From NCBI RefSeq assembly GCF_007989605.1, contig NZ_BJUL01000002.1:186001-250000 (forward strand): a DNA stretch of 64,000 bases. The letters are read 5' to 3'. The stretch comes from Vreelandella venusta. Its GTDB lineage: Bacteria; Pseudomonadota; Gammaproteobacteria; Pseudomonadales; Halomonadaceae. The position numbers and the translations under genes are program-made. Under the pieces are notes generated by a model. It saw only the letters and a program-made list of their open reading frames with translations. It was not told where the DNA came from and searched no databases. Positions 1-8,948 of the stretch are shown here, one piece after another (position 1 is the stretch's first letter; each line of letters starts with the position of its first letter).

Positions 1-1310
1 CCAGAGTAAGTACCAACTTCGCCAAAAGCATCATCGCCCTTAAAGCCAAAACCACCCAGGAAATTGCGAATTTCCTGGTCACTCGCCGTGGGAGAGAGCC
101 GTTGCACATGCACAAACGGCGTCGCCGTCACGTCCAAGCTTTCTAGCTGGTGCTGGGCAAAATAGCCAATGGCTAAATGCTCGCCTGGTACGCGCTTGCC
201 CTCTAGCAGCGCTAATTCACCGGTCAGTGATTTGATCAATGTCGATTTACCCGCGCCGTTGGGGCCTAGCAGGCCGATACGGCTACCGGGTAATAACGTA
301 ATATTGACCTTCTCTAATTGCGCCACATCGCCAGCTTCGCTGCGATAGCCAAGGGTCGCTTGGTCAAGTACGAGCAGGGGGTGTGAGGTCTTATCAGCGG
401 CAGGCAGCGTGAAGTGAAAAGGCGAATCCGTATGAGCAACGGCGATATCCCCCATACGCTCCAGCATTTTCACACGACTTTGTGCCTGCTTTGCTTTTGT
501 CGCCTGGGCGCGAAAGCGCGCTATAAAGCGCTCGATTTCTTCGCGGCGAGCCTGCTGCTTAGCTGCTTCTGCTTGCTGTAGAGCGAGTTTTTCAGCTCGC
601 GTGCGCTCAAAGCGAGAGTAGTTGCCGCGGTAAAGCTCGAGCGTTTGGTGATGCATATGCACAATGTGATCACACACGGCATCGAGAAAGTCGCGGTCAT
701 GAGAAATCAGCAGCAATGCGCCTGGGTAGCGGGTTAGCCACTGTTCTAGCCAAAGTAGGGCGTCGAGATCAAGGTGGTTGGTCGGCTCATCAAGCAGTAA
801 TAAGTCGGAAGGCATAAACAGTGTGCGGGCTAGGTTTACCCGCATTCGCCAGCCACCGGAGAAGTCTGACAAAGGCCGCTTAAGATCCGTTTGCACAAAA
901 CCGAGCCCCACTAACAGTTGCGATGCTCGCGATTCTGCCGTGTAGCCATCCAAGGTTTCGATAAGCCCATGTAGCTCGGCTTCCCGATGCGCATCGTCTG
1001 CTTCGCGCGCGGCGAGTAGATCAGCCTCCGCTTGTCGCAGCGCATAGTCGCCATCCAGCACGTACTCCACAATGGGACGATCCAGCGCTTCAACTTCCTG
1101 GGCCATGTGGGCTATCCGCTGCCCACCGCTCATCTCAACGTCGCCCTGGTCGGGGCCGAGCTCGCCTAGCAGAAGTTTGAATAAGCTCGACTTACCGGCG
1201 CCGTTTGCCCCAATAATACCTGCCTTTACCCCACTGTGGAGCGTAAGGTCAGCGTTATCAAGTAGCGTTTGTGTACCCCGTTGCAGGGCGACTTGGCGCA
1301 GTGCGATCAT
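1..1310 (-). CDS. ABC-F family ATPase, YheS-like (3' end outside window)
   Basis: This soluble protein has two ABC ATPase domains and no membrane segments, the ABC-F layout of ribosome-associated translation factors. About 436 residues are present; the C-terminus lies beyond the left edge. Reading the minus strand from ATG at 1310 I see a first Walker A (GANGAGKSS), a signature LSDFSGGW, a Walker B followed by the ABC-F hallmark LLDEPTNHLD, then a charged linker of about 80 residues rich in Glu, Lys, Arg and Ala, and a second Walker A (GPNGAGKST). N-terminus and linker fit the YheS/Uup branch, YheS better. The next gene, on the opposite strand, starts 28 bases away. Other ABC-F subfamilies cannot be excluded without the C-terminus. 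Confidence 0.9.
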   Translation of the reverse strand, partial: MIALRQVALQRGTQTLLDNADLTLHSGVKAGIIGANGAGKSSLFKLLLGELGPDQGDVEMSGGQRIAHMAQEVEALDRPIVEYVLDGDYALRQAEADLLAAREADDAHREAELHGLIETLDGYTAESRASQLLVGLGFVQTDLKRPLSDFSGGWRMRVNLARTLFMPSDLLLLDEPTNHLDLDALLWLEQWLTRYPGALLLISHDRDFLDAVCDHIVHMHHQTLELYRGNYSRFERTRAEKLALQQAEAAKQQARREEIERFIARFRAQATKAKQAQSRVKMLERMGDIAVAHTDSPFHFTLPAADKTSHPLLVLDQATLGYRSEAGDVAQLEKVNITLLPGSRIGLLGPNGAGKSTLIKSLTGELALLEGKRVPGEHLAIGYFAQHQLESLDVTATPFVHVQRLSPTASDQEIRNFLGGFGFKGDDAFGEVGTYS

Positions 1311-1338
1311 GCATTCTCCCGAAAAGGTGGGTAAATCA

Positions 1339-1911
1339 ATGTTCGATTCTAACCGATTCCAGCGCTTACAACAGGCTCCACTATGGGATTTTGCGCTGAC
1401 ATTTTATGCCCAGTCCGGAGTCGAGCAAGCATGCCTTGTTCTGCAGGATAGTGCTGGGGTCGATGTGTGTGAGCTTCTCGTGCATAGCTGGCTCTACCAC
1501 TACGGTCTTCAGGTAACGCCTAGTGCGCTGTCAATGGAGCGCAAAGCGCGGGAGCGTTGGCAGCAATCGGTCACGGCTGTTTTGCGGCAGTTGCGTCGTG
1601 ATCTTAAGCCACAAGCCGCAGAAAGTGAGGGCATTGCCCAGTTGCGAAAGACGCTGCAGCAGGCCGAGATTCAGGCTGAGCGTGAGAATCTTCAACGCTG
1701 GCAGCACTGGATATTGCAGGCGTCAGAGCTTAACCAGCGGTTAATAAACTGCGCCATAAGTAAGCAAGATGTTGCACAATGGCTGCAAGATAAGCTGTTT
1801 TCTGATGAATTTGCGTTTGATCAAGTAGTTGTGCAACCCGAGCGCGAGAGTGTTAGAGAGGCGATTACTATACTAGCGACACGGCTTGACCACTACGAGC
1901 GACCGCGCTAG
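1339..1911 (+). CDS. TIGR02444 family protein (DUF2390)
   Basis: This is a 190-residue soluble protein of unknown function. The N-terminal part (LWDFALTFYAQSGVEQACL, then a VDVCELL stretch) matches the TIGR02444 family as I remember it; the rest is mostly helical and rich in Gln, Glu and Arg. The reading frame is open further upstream into the antisense of the ABC-F gene, but ATG at 1339 is chosen because the family begins with a short leader before LWDFAL. A weak GGTGG lies upstream. In pseudomonads and relatives the family commonly sits beside yheS, which is also the arrangement here. No catalytic motif is visible. Confidence 0.8.
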   Translation: MFDSNRFQRLQQAPLWDFALTFYAQSGVEQACLVLQDSAGVDVCELLVHSWLYHYGLQVTPSALSMERKARERWQQSVTAVLRQLRRDLKPQAAESEGIAQLRKTLQQAEIQAERENLQRWQHWILQASELNQRLINCAISKQDVAQWLQDKLFSDEFAFDQVVVQPERESVREAITILATRLDHYERPR

Positions 1912-2138
1912 CCTGAAATTAAGCTATTTTTGAATAACGCGTGTTTTAAGGTTGTTATTGCTTGTGTAACTGTTTCTAAATGTATTCAAAAAGATAAGCT
2001 TTATGAATGATGATTTTATGAATAGTTATTCTAAAGTCACTGACAACTAACAGAGCGTTTAAGAGCGGCACGCATTATACAAAAATTAAATATTGGCGCA
2101 CTCGCATAGCGCGCTTACCACTGCTAGGGGAACTCTGC
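1912..2138. other. Intergenic region upstream of teaA
   Basis: This AT-rich 227-base gap must hold the teaA promoter. A possible -10 box TATACA lies near 2076-2081 but has no good -35 at the right spacing. The teaA ribosome site AGGGGAA lies 8 bases before its ATG. No terminator-like hairpin follows the TIGR02444 gene. The tea operon is osmoregulated in H. elongata, but no recognised osmotic-control motif can be named here. Confidence 0.4.
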
Positions 2139-3185
2139 ATGAAGGCAAGCAAGTTAATTTCGACTCGTTCAGTAACGACAAAGTTAATGACGACGGCGAG
2201 CATTGGTGCACTGCTATTTGGTCTCAGCACAGCCGCCCAAGCAGATAACTGGCGTTACGCACACGAAGAGTACGAAGGCGATGTCCAGGATGTGTTTGCT
2301 CACGCATTCAAAGACTATATTGAAGAGAATTCAGATCACAGTGTTCAGGTTTATCGTTTTGGTGAGTTAGGTGAATCTGACGACATTATGGAGCAGACCC
2401 AAAACGGTATTCTTCAGTTCGTAAACCAGTCACCTGGTTTCACCGGTTCTCTAATTCCAGAAGCGCAAATCTTCTTTATTCCTTACCTGCTGCCAACAGA
2501 TGAAGATACGGTCCTGACTTTCTTTGATGAGAGTAAGGCCATCAACGAGATGTTCCCTGAGCTCTACGCCGAGCAAGGCCTTGAGCTGCTGAAGATGTAC
2601 CCTGAAGGTGAAATGGTCGTGACCACCGACGAGCCGATCAGCTCGCCGGAAGATATGAATAACAAGAAAATTCGTACCATGACGAACCCATTGCTTTCAG
2701 AAACTTATGACGCCTTTGGCGCAACGCCGACACCGTTGCCGTGGGGCGAGGTATATGGTGGTCTGCAAACCGGCATTATCGACGGACAAGAAAATCCGAT
2801 TTTCTGGATCGAGTCCGGCGGTTTATATGAAGTGTCGCCTCACCTTACCTTCACAGGCCACGGCTGGTTTACTACTGCCATGATGGCCAACCAAGACTTC
2901 TATGATGGCTTGTCTGATGAAGATAAGGAGCTAGTGCAGGAAGCGTCTGATGCTGCCTATGATCACACAATCGAGCACATTAAAGGGCTAGCCGACGAGG
3001 CATTAGCTAAAATCCAAGAAGCTTCGGATGAAGTCACCGTGACGCGTTTGGATGAAGAGCAAATCCAGGCTTTCCGTGACCGTGCTCCACAAGTTGAAGA
3101 AGCCTTCTTAGAGATGACAGGTGATAAGGGTGCTGAGCTTTTGGAGCAGTTTAAAGCTGATCTCGAAGCGGTAACTAACGAGTAA
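2139..3185 (+). CDS. teaA: Ectoine/hydroxyectoine TRAP transporter, periplasmic binding protein TeaA
   Basis: This DctP-type binding protein captures ectoine and hydroxyectoine in the periplasm for the TeaBC permease, both for osmoprotection and to recover leaked ectoine. The 348-residue protein has a signal peptide ending near AAQAD, then a mature domain starting NWRYAHEEYEGDVQDVF. That start, the FGELGESDDIMEQTQNGI block and the PWGEVYGGLQTGIIDGQENP helix match H. elongata TeaA nearly residue for residue as I recall it. The leader is about 12 residues longer than that of H. elongata; the ATG at 2139 has a good AGGGGA site. An intrinsic terminator follows, then teaB, teaC and teaD on the same strand. 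Confidence 0.96.
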   Translation: MKASKLISTRSVTTKLMTTASIGALLFGLSTAAQADNWRYAHEEYEGDVQDVFAHAFKDYIEENSDHSVQVYRFGELGESDDIMEQTQNGILQFVNQSPGFTGSLIPEAQIFFIPYLLPTDEDTVLTFFDESKAINEMFPELYAEQGLELLKMYPEGEMVVTTDEPISSPEDMNNKKIRTMTNPLLSETYDAFGATPTPLPWGEVYGGLQTGIIDGQENPIFWIESGGLYEVSPHLTFTGHGWFTTAMMANQDFYDGLSDEDKELVQEASDAAYDHTIEHIKGLADEALAKIQEASDEVTVTRLDEEQIQAFRDRAPQVEEAFLEMTGDKGAELLEQFKADLEAVTNE

Positions 3186-3218
3186 TTCACCGTTCCGTAC
3201 TTAACGGTAAATCACCTA

Positions 3219-3246
3219 GGGGGTAGCCAGCGCTGCCCCTTTTTTA
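3219..3246 (+). terminator. Intrinsic terminator between teaA and teaB
   Basis: An 8-bp stem (GGGGTAGC with GCTGCCCC, one G-U pair), a CAGC loop and a T-run form a canonical rho-independent terminator 33 bases after the teaA stop. As teaBC lie 225 bases downstream on the same strand, it probably acts as a partial terminator keeping binding-protein mRNA in excess over permease mRNA, though a separate teaB promoter is possible. Confidence 0.85.
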
Positions 3247-3470
3247 TTTTTATACGTTGCCCGGTGCTGACAGCCACTTAACAAAAAAACCGCGTTTCCT
3301 TGCGTAAAAGACAGAAAAATTTACGTACATCCAGCGTTGAAGCGGAAAGAGTTATTAACCGTTACGCTACAAAATGAGTAAGGCTGGACACGCTCTGTTC
3401 GGTGGTCAGTGAAAGAGTAAGCACTAGGTTTTTATCGTTAGCTGCCACGCTGCATAAGAGGAGATCGGCC

Positions 3471-4049
3471 ATGACCGAAGAAGAATCCGAAAAGAATTAC
3501 AGCTCTGGTTTGCCTGGCATACTGGGCGTGATCGACACTGCAATTAGCAAAATCGAGTCAGTCATACTGGCGATGGGGGTTTTGCTAATGGCGCTGAATA
3601 CGGTCACTAATGTTATTGCCCGCTTTGTATTCGGCAATAGCATTATGTTTTCAGGAGAATTAAACCGTATTTTGATCATTATGATTACCTTTGCGGGTAT
3701 TGGCTACGCTGCTCGACATGGGCGCCATATTCGTATGTCAGCCATCTACGATGCTTTGCCCGTCGGGGGACGTAAGGTGCTGATGATAGGTATTGCGTTC
3801 TTTACCTCTCTCGTTATGTTTTTCCTACTGTACTACTCCGTGGTGTATATCCTCGACCTTCAAAGCAAGGGGCGCGTGTTGCCATCACTCGGATTACCTA
3901 TTTGGATCATTTATATCTGGGTACCTATAGGTTTTCTCATTACGGGCATTCAGTACCTGTTAACGGCAATTAAAAACCTTACCTCTCGGGATGTATATCT
4001 CTCGACAGGGGTAGTTGATGGTTACAAAGACACCGAAACAGAAGTGTAA
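3471..4049 (+). CDS. teaB: Ectoine TRAP transporter, small membrane subunit TeaB (DctQ type)
   Basis: This is the 4TM DctQ-type subunit that joins the large TRAP permease. The 192-residue protein has four hydrophobic segments (roughly residues 24-45, 55-72, 96-120 and 140-163 by eye) and the family pattern with an RHGRHIRM loop between the second and third helices. ATG at 3471 is chosen over an upstream in-frame start because AAGAGGAGA lies just before it. teaC follows 28 bases later. Together with TeaC it imports ectoine, driven by the ion gradient. Confidence 0.93.
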   Translation: MTEEESEKNYSSGLPGILGVIDTAISKIESVILAMGVLLMALNTVTNVIARFVFGNSIMFSGELNRILIIMITFAGIGYAARHGRHIRMSAIYDALPVGGRKVLMIGIAFFTSLVMFFLLYYSVVYILDLQSKGRVLPSLGLPIWIIYIWVPIGFLITGIQYLLTAIKNLTSRDVYLSTGVVDGYKDTETEV

Positions 4050-4077
4050 AGCAGGGCTTGCACTCTAGGGGAACGCT

Positions 4078-5361
4078 ATGACGACGATAATGGTAGTCAC
4101 CATGATTGCCCTGCTGCTGCTGGGCTTTCCTATGATGATCCCGCTGATCACGGCAGCGGTGATCGGCTTTTATATGATGTTTAATGGCTTCGGCCAGATG
4201 GATACGCTGATTCAACAGATGATGGCGGGTATCCGGCCTGCTTCGTTGATTGCGGTGCCGATGTTTATATTAGCGGCAGATATTATGACGCGCGGCCAGT
4301 CGGCAAATCGCTTAATTGATATGGTGATGTCTTTTATCGGTCATATCAAAGGCGGTCTTGCTGTCAGTACGGCGGCCTCCTGTACGCTGTTTGGCGCGGT
4401 TTCTGGTTCTACCCAGGCAACCGTAGTTGCGGTGGGCTCTCCACTGCGGCCCAAGATGCTAAAAGCGGGCTACTCTGACCCATTTACACTGGCGCTGATT
4501 ATCAACGCGAGTGATATTGCCTTTTTGATACCCCCAAGTATTGGCATGATCATCTACGGGGTTATTTCAGGAACATCCATTGGCGAGCTGTTTATTGCGG
4601 GTATTGGGCCAGGGCTTTTGATCCTGTTTATGTTCTCGGTTTATTGCATCGTTTACGCTGTGGTAAAAGGCGTGCCTACCGAACCCCGCGCTAGCTGGAA
4701 AGAGCGTGCTGTAGCGGTGCAAAAAGCACTGTGGCCGCTAGGCTTTCCGGTCATTATCGTTGGTGGTATCTACGGAGGTATTTTTAGCCCGACAGAAGCC
4801 GCTGCAGCCTGTGTGCTCTATGCCGTATTGCTTGAGTTTGTGGTATTCCGTTCGCTCAAAATGAACGATATTTATGCGATTGCTAAATCCACCGGCTTAA
4901 TTACCGCAGTGGTGTTTATATTAGTCGCTGTTGGTAATGGATTCTCTTGGATAATTTCGTTCGCGCAGATTCCACAAATGATTTTGGAAGCGGTAGGTGT
5001 CAATGAAGCTGGGCCGACTGGCGTACTGATTGCAATCTGCATCTCTTTCTTTGTCGCTTGCATGTTTGTTGACCCGATTGTGGTCATTCTGGTGCTTACG
5101 CCCATTTTCGCTCCGGCGATTGCAGCGACTGGTCTGGACCCAGTTCTGGTCGGTATTTTGATTACGCTGCAGGTAGCCATCGGCTCGGCGACCCCACCTT
5201 TTGGCTGCGATATATTTACCGCGATTGCGATCTTTAAGCGGCCTTACTGGGAAGTCATCAAAGGCACACCGCCCTTTATCTTTATGCTGATTTTAGCGGC
5301 GGCGCTGCTGATCATGTTCCCGCAAATTGCGCTGTTCTTGCGTGATATTGCCTTCCGCTAA
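4078..5361 (+). CDS. teaC: Ectoine TRAP transporter, large membrane subunit TeaC (DctM type)
   Basis: This 427-residue, very hydrophobic protein is a DctM-type large TRAP permease with about 11-12 membrane segments. Family signatures visible are the N-terminal GFPMMIPL stretch, ASCTLFGAVSGSTQATV, LIINASDIAFLIPPSIGMI and, near the C-terminus, SATPPFGCDIF. It forms the translocation path for ectoine delivered by TeaA and works with TeaB. It is the usual family length (about 425). ATG at 4078 is preceded by CTAGGGGAACGCT, a good ribosome site. teaD follows 21 bases after the stop, so teaBCD should be co-transcribed. Confidence 0.95.
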   Translation: MTTIMVVTMIALLLLGFPMMIPLITAAVIGFYMMFNGFGQMDTLIQQMMAGIRPASLIAVPMFILAADIMTRGQSANRLIDMVMSFIGHIKGGLAVSTAASCTLFGAVSGSTQATVVAVGSPLRPKMLKAGYSDPFTLALIINASDIAFLIPPSIGMIIYGVISGTSIGELFIAGIGPGLLILFMFSVYCIVYAVVKGVPTEPRASWKERAVAVQKALWPLGFPVIIVGGIYGGIFSPTEAAAACVLYAVLLEFVVFRSLKMNDIYAIAKSTGLITAVVFILVAVGNGFSWIISFAQIPQMILEAVGVNEAGPTGVLIAICISFFVACMFVDPIVVILVLTPIFAPAIAATGLDPVLVGILITLQVAIGSATPPFGCDIFTAIAIFKRPYWEVIKGTPPFIFMLILAAALLIMFPQIALFLRDIAFR

Positions 5362-5382
5362 GCAGTCACAAGGAGAACGCGG

Positions 5383-5826
5383 ATGTTTAATCGCATTTTA
5401 ATTCCCGTAGATGGCTCGAAAGGGGCAATTAACGCACTGGAGAAAGCGGTGGGCCTGCATATGCTCACCGGTGCCGAGCTTTATTTGCTGTGCGTATTTA
5501 AGCACCATAGTTTATTGGAGGCATCGCTTTCTATGGTGAGGCCGAATAAACTGGATTTGCCTGACGATGCGCTAAAAGAGTACGCCACGGAAATTGCTGT
5601 ACACGCTAAAGCCTACGCCATAGAGATGGGCGCAGACAGTACGCGGGTAAGGGCGTTTGTGAAAGGTGGCCGCCCCTCGCGAACTATCGTGCGCTTTGCC
5701 CGCAAGAGGGAGTGCGATTTAATCGTGATCGGTGCTCAAGGAACCAACGGCGAGAAAAACCTGCTGTTGGGGAGTGTCTCCCAGCGCGTGGCGGGTGCGG
5801 CACACTGTCCCACATTGGTCGTTTAA
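5383..5826 (+). CDS. teaD: Universal stress protein TeaD, ATP-binding regulator of TeaABC
   Basis: This 147-residue UspA-fold protein ends with the ATP-binding signature G-2x-G-9x-G-S (GAQG, then nine residues, then GS at about 117-132), so it is an ATP-binding member. In H. elongata the same gene follows teaC; TeaD binds ATP and restrains ectoine uptake through TeaABC. Its position 21 bases after teaC with an AAGGAGAAC site supports that role. The N-terminal [19 protein letters not shown] is typical of the family. A large inverted repeat follows the gene. Confidence 0.93.
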   Translation: MFNRILIPVDGSKGAINALEKAVGLHMLTGAELYLLCVFKHHSLLEASLSMVRPNKLDLPDDALKEYATEIAVHAKAYAIEMGADSTRVRAFVKGGRPSRTIVRFARKRECDLIVIGAQGTNGEKNLLLGSVSQRVAGAAHCPTLVV

Positions 5827-5858
5827 GACACCAAACTACTGAACTTAATAGCGGTCTT

Positions 5859-5908
5859 ACTAACACCCGTTCTCTCAGGTAATGCAGCCTGGGATGACGG
5901 GTGTTAGT
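5859..5908 (+). terminator. Long inverted repeat downstream of teaD, probable terminator
   Basis: Perfect 12-base arms (ACTAACACCCGT and ACGGGTGTTAGT) enclose a 26-base interior that can form its own small CAGG/CCTG hairpin. The T-run is short (CTTTAA), so termination is likely but not canonical. It closes the tea operon before the FKBP gene. Confidence 0.6.
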
Positions 5909-5961
5909 CTTTAAGGTACTCAAACATTTGGCGCAATGCGCCGTTGGATAAGGTTCTTTAC

Positions 5962-6642
5962 ATGAAAGTATTGTTTTCTTCCACTGCTTTGGCGAGTTTG
6001 CTACTGGTTGCTCCTTTCGCGGCCGCAGCTCCTGAAACCGACGAGCAGCGCCTTGCTTATAGCTTGGGCGTCACCCTAGGTGAGAGCATGCAGGTCGATA
6101 TTGAAGATCTCGACCTTGATGCATTTACGGATGGCATGCGCGATGTTTTTGATGGCGAAGAGCTGGCGTTAAGCGAGGAAGAAATGATGGAGGCGCTGGT
6201 TGCTTTCCAGCAGCGCTCTATGGCTGAGCGGGAGCAAGAAGCCGCTGAAATTGCACAGCGTAATTTAGAGGAAGGCCAAGCTTATCTGGCGGAAAACGCT
6301 GAGCGTGAAGAAGTTGAAGTGACTGAGTCTGGCTTGCAGTATGAAGTGCTTGAGTCTGGTGATGGCGCATCGCCTGGCGCTGAAGACACCGTTGAAGTGA
6401 ACTATGAAGGCATGCTGTTGGACGGCACTGTGTTCGACAGCTCCTTTGAGCGTGGTCAGCCGGTGAGCTTCCAGGTAAATCAAGTCATTGAAGGCTGGCA
6501 GGAAGCGCTTCAACTGATGAGCGTTGGCGACAGCTGGATGCTATATATCCCTGCTGAGCTGGCTTATGGTGAAGGCGGCCAAGGCCCCATTGGCCCAAAT
6601 GAAATGCTGACGTTCCGTGTTGAACTGTTAGGCGTCGAGTAA
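5962..6642 (+). CDS. Exported FKBP-type peptidyl-prolyl isomerase
   Basis: This 226-residue periplasmic isomerase speeds cis/trans proline isomerisation in exported proteins. It has a signal peptide ending AAAA (about residue 23), an FKBP-N helical dimerisation region (about 25-115, with a Glu-rich long helix) and a C-terminal FKBP domain containing VEVNYEGMLLDGTVFDSS, VIEGWQEAL and IPAELAYGEGG, all standard FKBP pocket segments. ATG at 5962 is chosen over an upstream TTG because it begins the signal peptide and follows a GATAAGG site. The layout matches the FklB/FkpA/Mip group; the exact orthologue is not decided. The esterase ATG directly follows this stop codon. Confidence 0.92.
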   Translation: MKVLFSSTALASLLLVAPFAAAAPETDEQRLAYSLGVTLGESMQVDIEDLDLDAFTDGMRDVFDGEELALSEEEMMEALVAFQQRSMAEREQEAAEIAQRNLEEGQAYLAENAEREEVEVTESGLQYEVLESGDGASPGAEDTVEVNYEGMLLDGTVFDSSFERGQPVSFQVNQVIEGWQEALQLMSVGDSWMLYIPAELAYGEGGQGPIGPNEMLTFRVELLGVE

Positions 6643-7692
6643 ATGATACGTTCCGCCGCTGCTACATCTTGTTTTTTGGGCGCGCTGTTGCTGCTGGGTA
6701 GCGCGGCTGTTCACGCTGAAGCCGATACCGTGCCGGGTAATTTACCTGCCCTAAACGCAGCGAGCGATCACGCGAGCGTGGTAGGTGTTTCTTCTGGTGG
6801 TTACATGGCCGCACAGTTGGCGGTTGCTTGGCCTGAGCGCTTTAGCGGCGTAGGTGTATTAGCGGCGGGTCCTTGGAGCTGTGCCCAGGGCGAGCTCAGT
6901 TTGGCGCTTAACCAGTGCATGAGCATCCGCCGTGGGTTGCCGTCCTTGGATGAGCTGGACCGTCGGCGCGAGCGTTACGAATCGCTTGAGCAGGTGGGTG
7001 AGCGCGATGCATTAAGCCAGCTGCGAGCCTATGTATGGCACGGTGCTGAAGATGACACGGTTTCTCCTGAGCTGGGGAGTTTGTTAGCAGAACAGTGGCA
7101 GCGCTGGTTGGCGTCTTCAGAACAGCTGCGTTTCGTGCGCAGTGAGCACACAGGCCATGGCTGGCCCATAAAATTGCCGAAGCAGGCCAGCGCTAGCCCC
7201 CAAACACTTGGCGACTGTCGCCAGGGTGGTGATAGCCATGTGCTTGCTTGTGATGAGGACGTGGCTGGCGATATGCTCTCATGGCTTTACCCTGAACGTG
7301 AGGCTAATGCTAGCGAGGGTGAGGTGATTGCCTTTGATCAGTCAGAGTTCGCTGTTAAGGGCTTGGCTGATGTGGGGTATCTGTTTATTCCTGAGGTGTG
7401 TGAGGCGGGGGGCTGCCCTGTCACAATCGCGTTGCATGGTTGTCAAATGAGCGTGGATGTCATTGGCGATACGTTTGTACGCCACAGTGGTTTAAACCGC
7501 TGGGCAGCAGACCATGGACAAGTGGTGCTATACCCGCAGGCGGAAAGCAGTATGGCTAATCCTCAGGGGTGCTGGGATTGGTGGGGCTTTGCTGAAAGTA
7601 CTTGGCAGCTCAACCCGCTGCACGACACGCGTGATGGCACTCAAGCCAGAGCGCTAATGGCAATGCTTGAGCACCTACAAAGCACGCCTTAA
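6643..7692 (+). CDS. PHA-depolymerase-like secreted esterase (extracellular catalytic domain type 2, short-chain)
   Basis: This 349-residue alpha/beta hydrolase has a signal peptide (cleavage near HAEA, about residue 25). Its lipase box GVSSG (nucleophile Ser near residue 50) lies unusually close to the N-terminus, as in type-2 short-chain-length PHA depolymerases. Further family features are the Cys-rich CPVTIALHGCQMS segment and the C-terminal CWDWWGF motif. Such enzymes cleave poly(3-hydroxybutyrate) or related esters outside the cytoplasm; the true substrate is uncertain. Its ATG starts on the base after the FKBP stop, so the two are translationally coupled. The gene converges with the SCO1 gene with no terminator hairpin visible. 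Confidence 0.85.
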   Translation: MIRSAAATSCFLGALLLLGSAAVHAEADTVPGNLPALNAASDHASVVGVSSGGYMAAQLAVAWPERFSGVGVLAAGPWSCAQGELSLALNQCMSIRRGLPSLDELDRRRERYESLEQVGERDALSQLRAYVWHGAEDDTVSPELGSLLAEQWQRWLASSEQLRFVRSEHTGHGWPIKLPKQASASPQTLGDCRQGGDSHVLACDEDVAGDMLSWLYPEREANASEGEVIAFDQSEFAVKGLADVGYLFIPEVCEAGGCPVTIALHGCQMSVDVIGDTFVRHSGLNRWAADHGQVVLYPQAESSMANPQGCWDWWGFAESTWQLNPLHDTRDGTQARALMAMLEHLQSTP

Positions 7693-7724
7693 TTCCAATT
7701 CAGATACTTCGCCACGTATTTCTA

Positions 7725-8333
7725 CTAGCTACCTAGCTCATTCTCCAGCGCTGACACTAAGCCGTGTGGTGCTGGGGAGTAGAGTACTCTCTGTAAGATC
7801 TCACCGTTGCGGTTAACCAAGAAAAGCGAGGCACTATGGTCAATGGTGTAGGCCATTGCTGAATCGGGTGCCTCTACTCGCCGCCAAATCACACCATAGC
7901 GGGCTGCTACATCTTCAAGCTGTTCTTGACTACCCACCAAGCCAATAAACGTCTCACCAAAGAACCGCATATACTCTTCCATGCGTGGCAGCGTATCGCG
8001 TTCAGGGTCAACCGTTATCATTATTGGCACCACGCGTTCACGCTGCGCGTCGCTTAGCTGAGCCAGCGCCTGACGTTTAACGGCCTGATTCATTGGGCAA
8101 ACGTCTGGGCAGTAGGTGTAGCCAAATGAAACAATCGCAATGTCGTCTTTGTCTAGTTGGGAGAGAGAGAAATCGCCTTGAGTAGACGGCATTTCTATTG
8201 GTCCCCCCGTCACGTCATCACGGTTAGGCTGGAAGGCAAATTGGTAAAGGCCGATCGCCGAAATGGTCAGTAAGACAAGTATTAGCACTAGCCCCAGCCA
8301 GAGTGCTTTACGATTGTTTGGTTTAGCGGCCAT
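7725..8333 (-). CDS. SCO1/SenC/PrrC-type copper chaperone
   Basis: This 202-residue protein has one N-terminal membrane anchor (about residues 10-32) and a periplasmic thioredoxin-fold domain. The copper-binding CPDVC motif and the distal conserved His (in TIDHSASLF) are both present, so the copper site is complete. Proteins of this kind help assemble the CuA centre of cytochrome c oxidase or act as thiol-disulfide reductases. Its ribosome site TAGGAG lies within the last codons of the upstream gene, so the two are translationally coupled. No oxidase genes are in the window. Confidence 0.93.
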   Translation of the reverse strand: MAAKPNNRKALWLGLVLILVLLTISAIGLYQFAFQPNRDDVTGGPIEMPSTQGDFSLSQLDKDDIAIVSFGYTYCPDVCPMNQAVKRQALAQLSDAQRERVVPIMITVDPERDTLPRMEEYMRFFGETFIGLVGSQEQLEDVAARYGVIWRRVEAPDSAMAYTIDHSASLFLVNRNGEILQRVLYSPAPHGLVSALENELGS

Positions 8334-8338
8334 ACGTA

Positions 8339-8842
8339 CTAACTCCTAATCACGTCAAAGTCGAACCAACTGCCCAACTTGCCTTCCGGTGTTTCCAGGA
8401 TAACCCGTGCTCGCCAAGGCATCACGTCTTGAGTGCAGATACCCACTTGTCCTTGACCATGGAAGTGCCCGGGCGCAGTGGCGGTTAATCCAAAACGGTG
8501 TAAGCCCATATCCATGTCACGTCCGATAAAGTCGATCGTCACATGGCTTGGGTTGAGACCCTCGACCTCTACGTCCAGTGGCAGAATATCCAGCGCATCG
8601 ATACGGCCATCGGCATCAACGGTAAGTGTTAGGCGGCCTTTATCGCCCAGAACAGCTGAGCAGGTACTGGTGTGTAGGTTGCAGTTGGCATCCGGTGTAA
8701 ACCAGGCAATATCACCATCATCGCGTAGCCAATTGGCAAACACGTACCACGTGCAGGCGGCCAGTGAGATGCCAGTGATGAGGATAAGCACTTTCAGTGC
8801 TGGAAAACCCGTAAAGTAGCCAGGTTTAGAAAAGTTCTTCAT
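8339..8842 (-). CDS. Membrane-anchored hypothetical protein coupled to SCO1 (YtkA/FixH-like architecture)
   Basis: I do not recognise a named family with certainty. The 167-residue protein has one membrane helix (about 17-38) and an exported beta-rich domain. That domain has a Cys pair (CNLHTSTC), a third Cys (GICTQD), and a Met/His-rich segment (RDMDMGLHRFGL, then GHFHGQG) ending with a W-x-A-R-V strand. A Met/His track on a small beta-sandwich recalls YtkA-like or FixH-like domains that handle copper, and translational coupling to SCO1 points the same way. The copper role is inference. Translation starts at ATG 8842. Confidence 0.7.
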   Translation of the reverse strand: MKNFSKPGYFTGFPALKVLILITGISLAACTWYVFANWLRDDGDIAWFTPDANCNLHTSTCSAVLGDKGRLTLTVDADGRIDALDILPLDVEVEGLNPSHVTIDFIGRDMDMGLHRFGLTATAPGHFHGQGQVGICTQDVMPWRARVILETPEGKLGSWFDFDVIRS

Positions 8843-8948
8843 GGCAGAATGGTCACTACGCAGGCCGTAAGATAGAAGTTAGTTTCATGGTAACAGTAAT
8901 CTCACGGATGTCGCTGTGCTGGGATGTCGCAGTTAACAAGGAATAACA

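Noticed and set aside
1990..2040. Fur-like AT-rich sequence upstream of teaA
   Set aside because: The best alignment gives only about 9 of 15 core positions, which AT-rich DNA reaches by chance.
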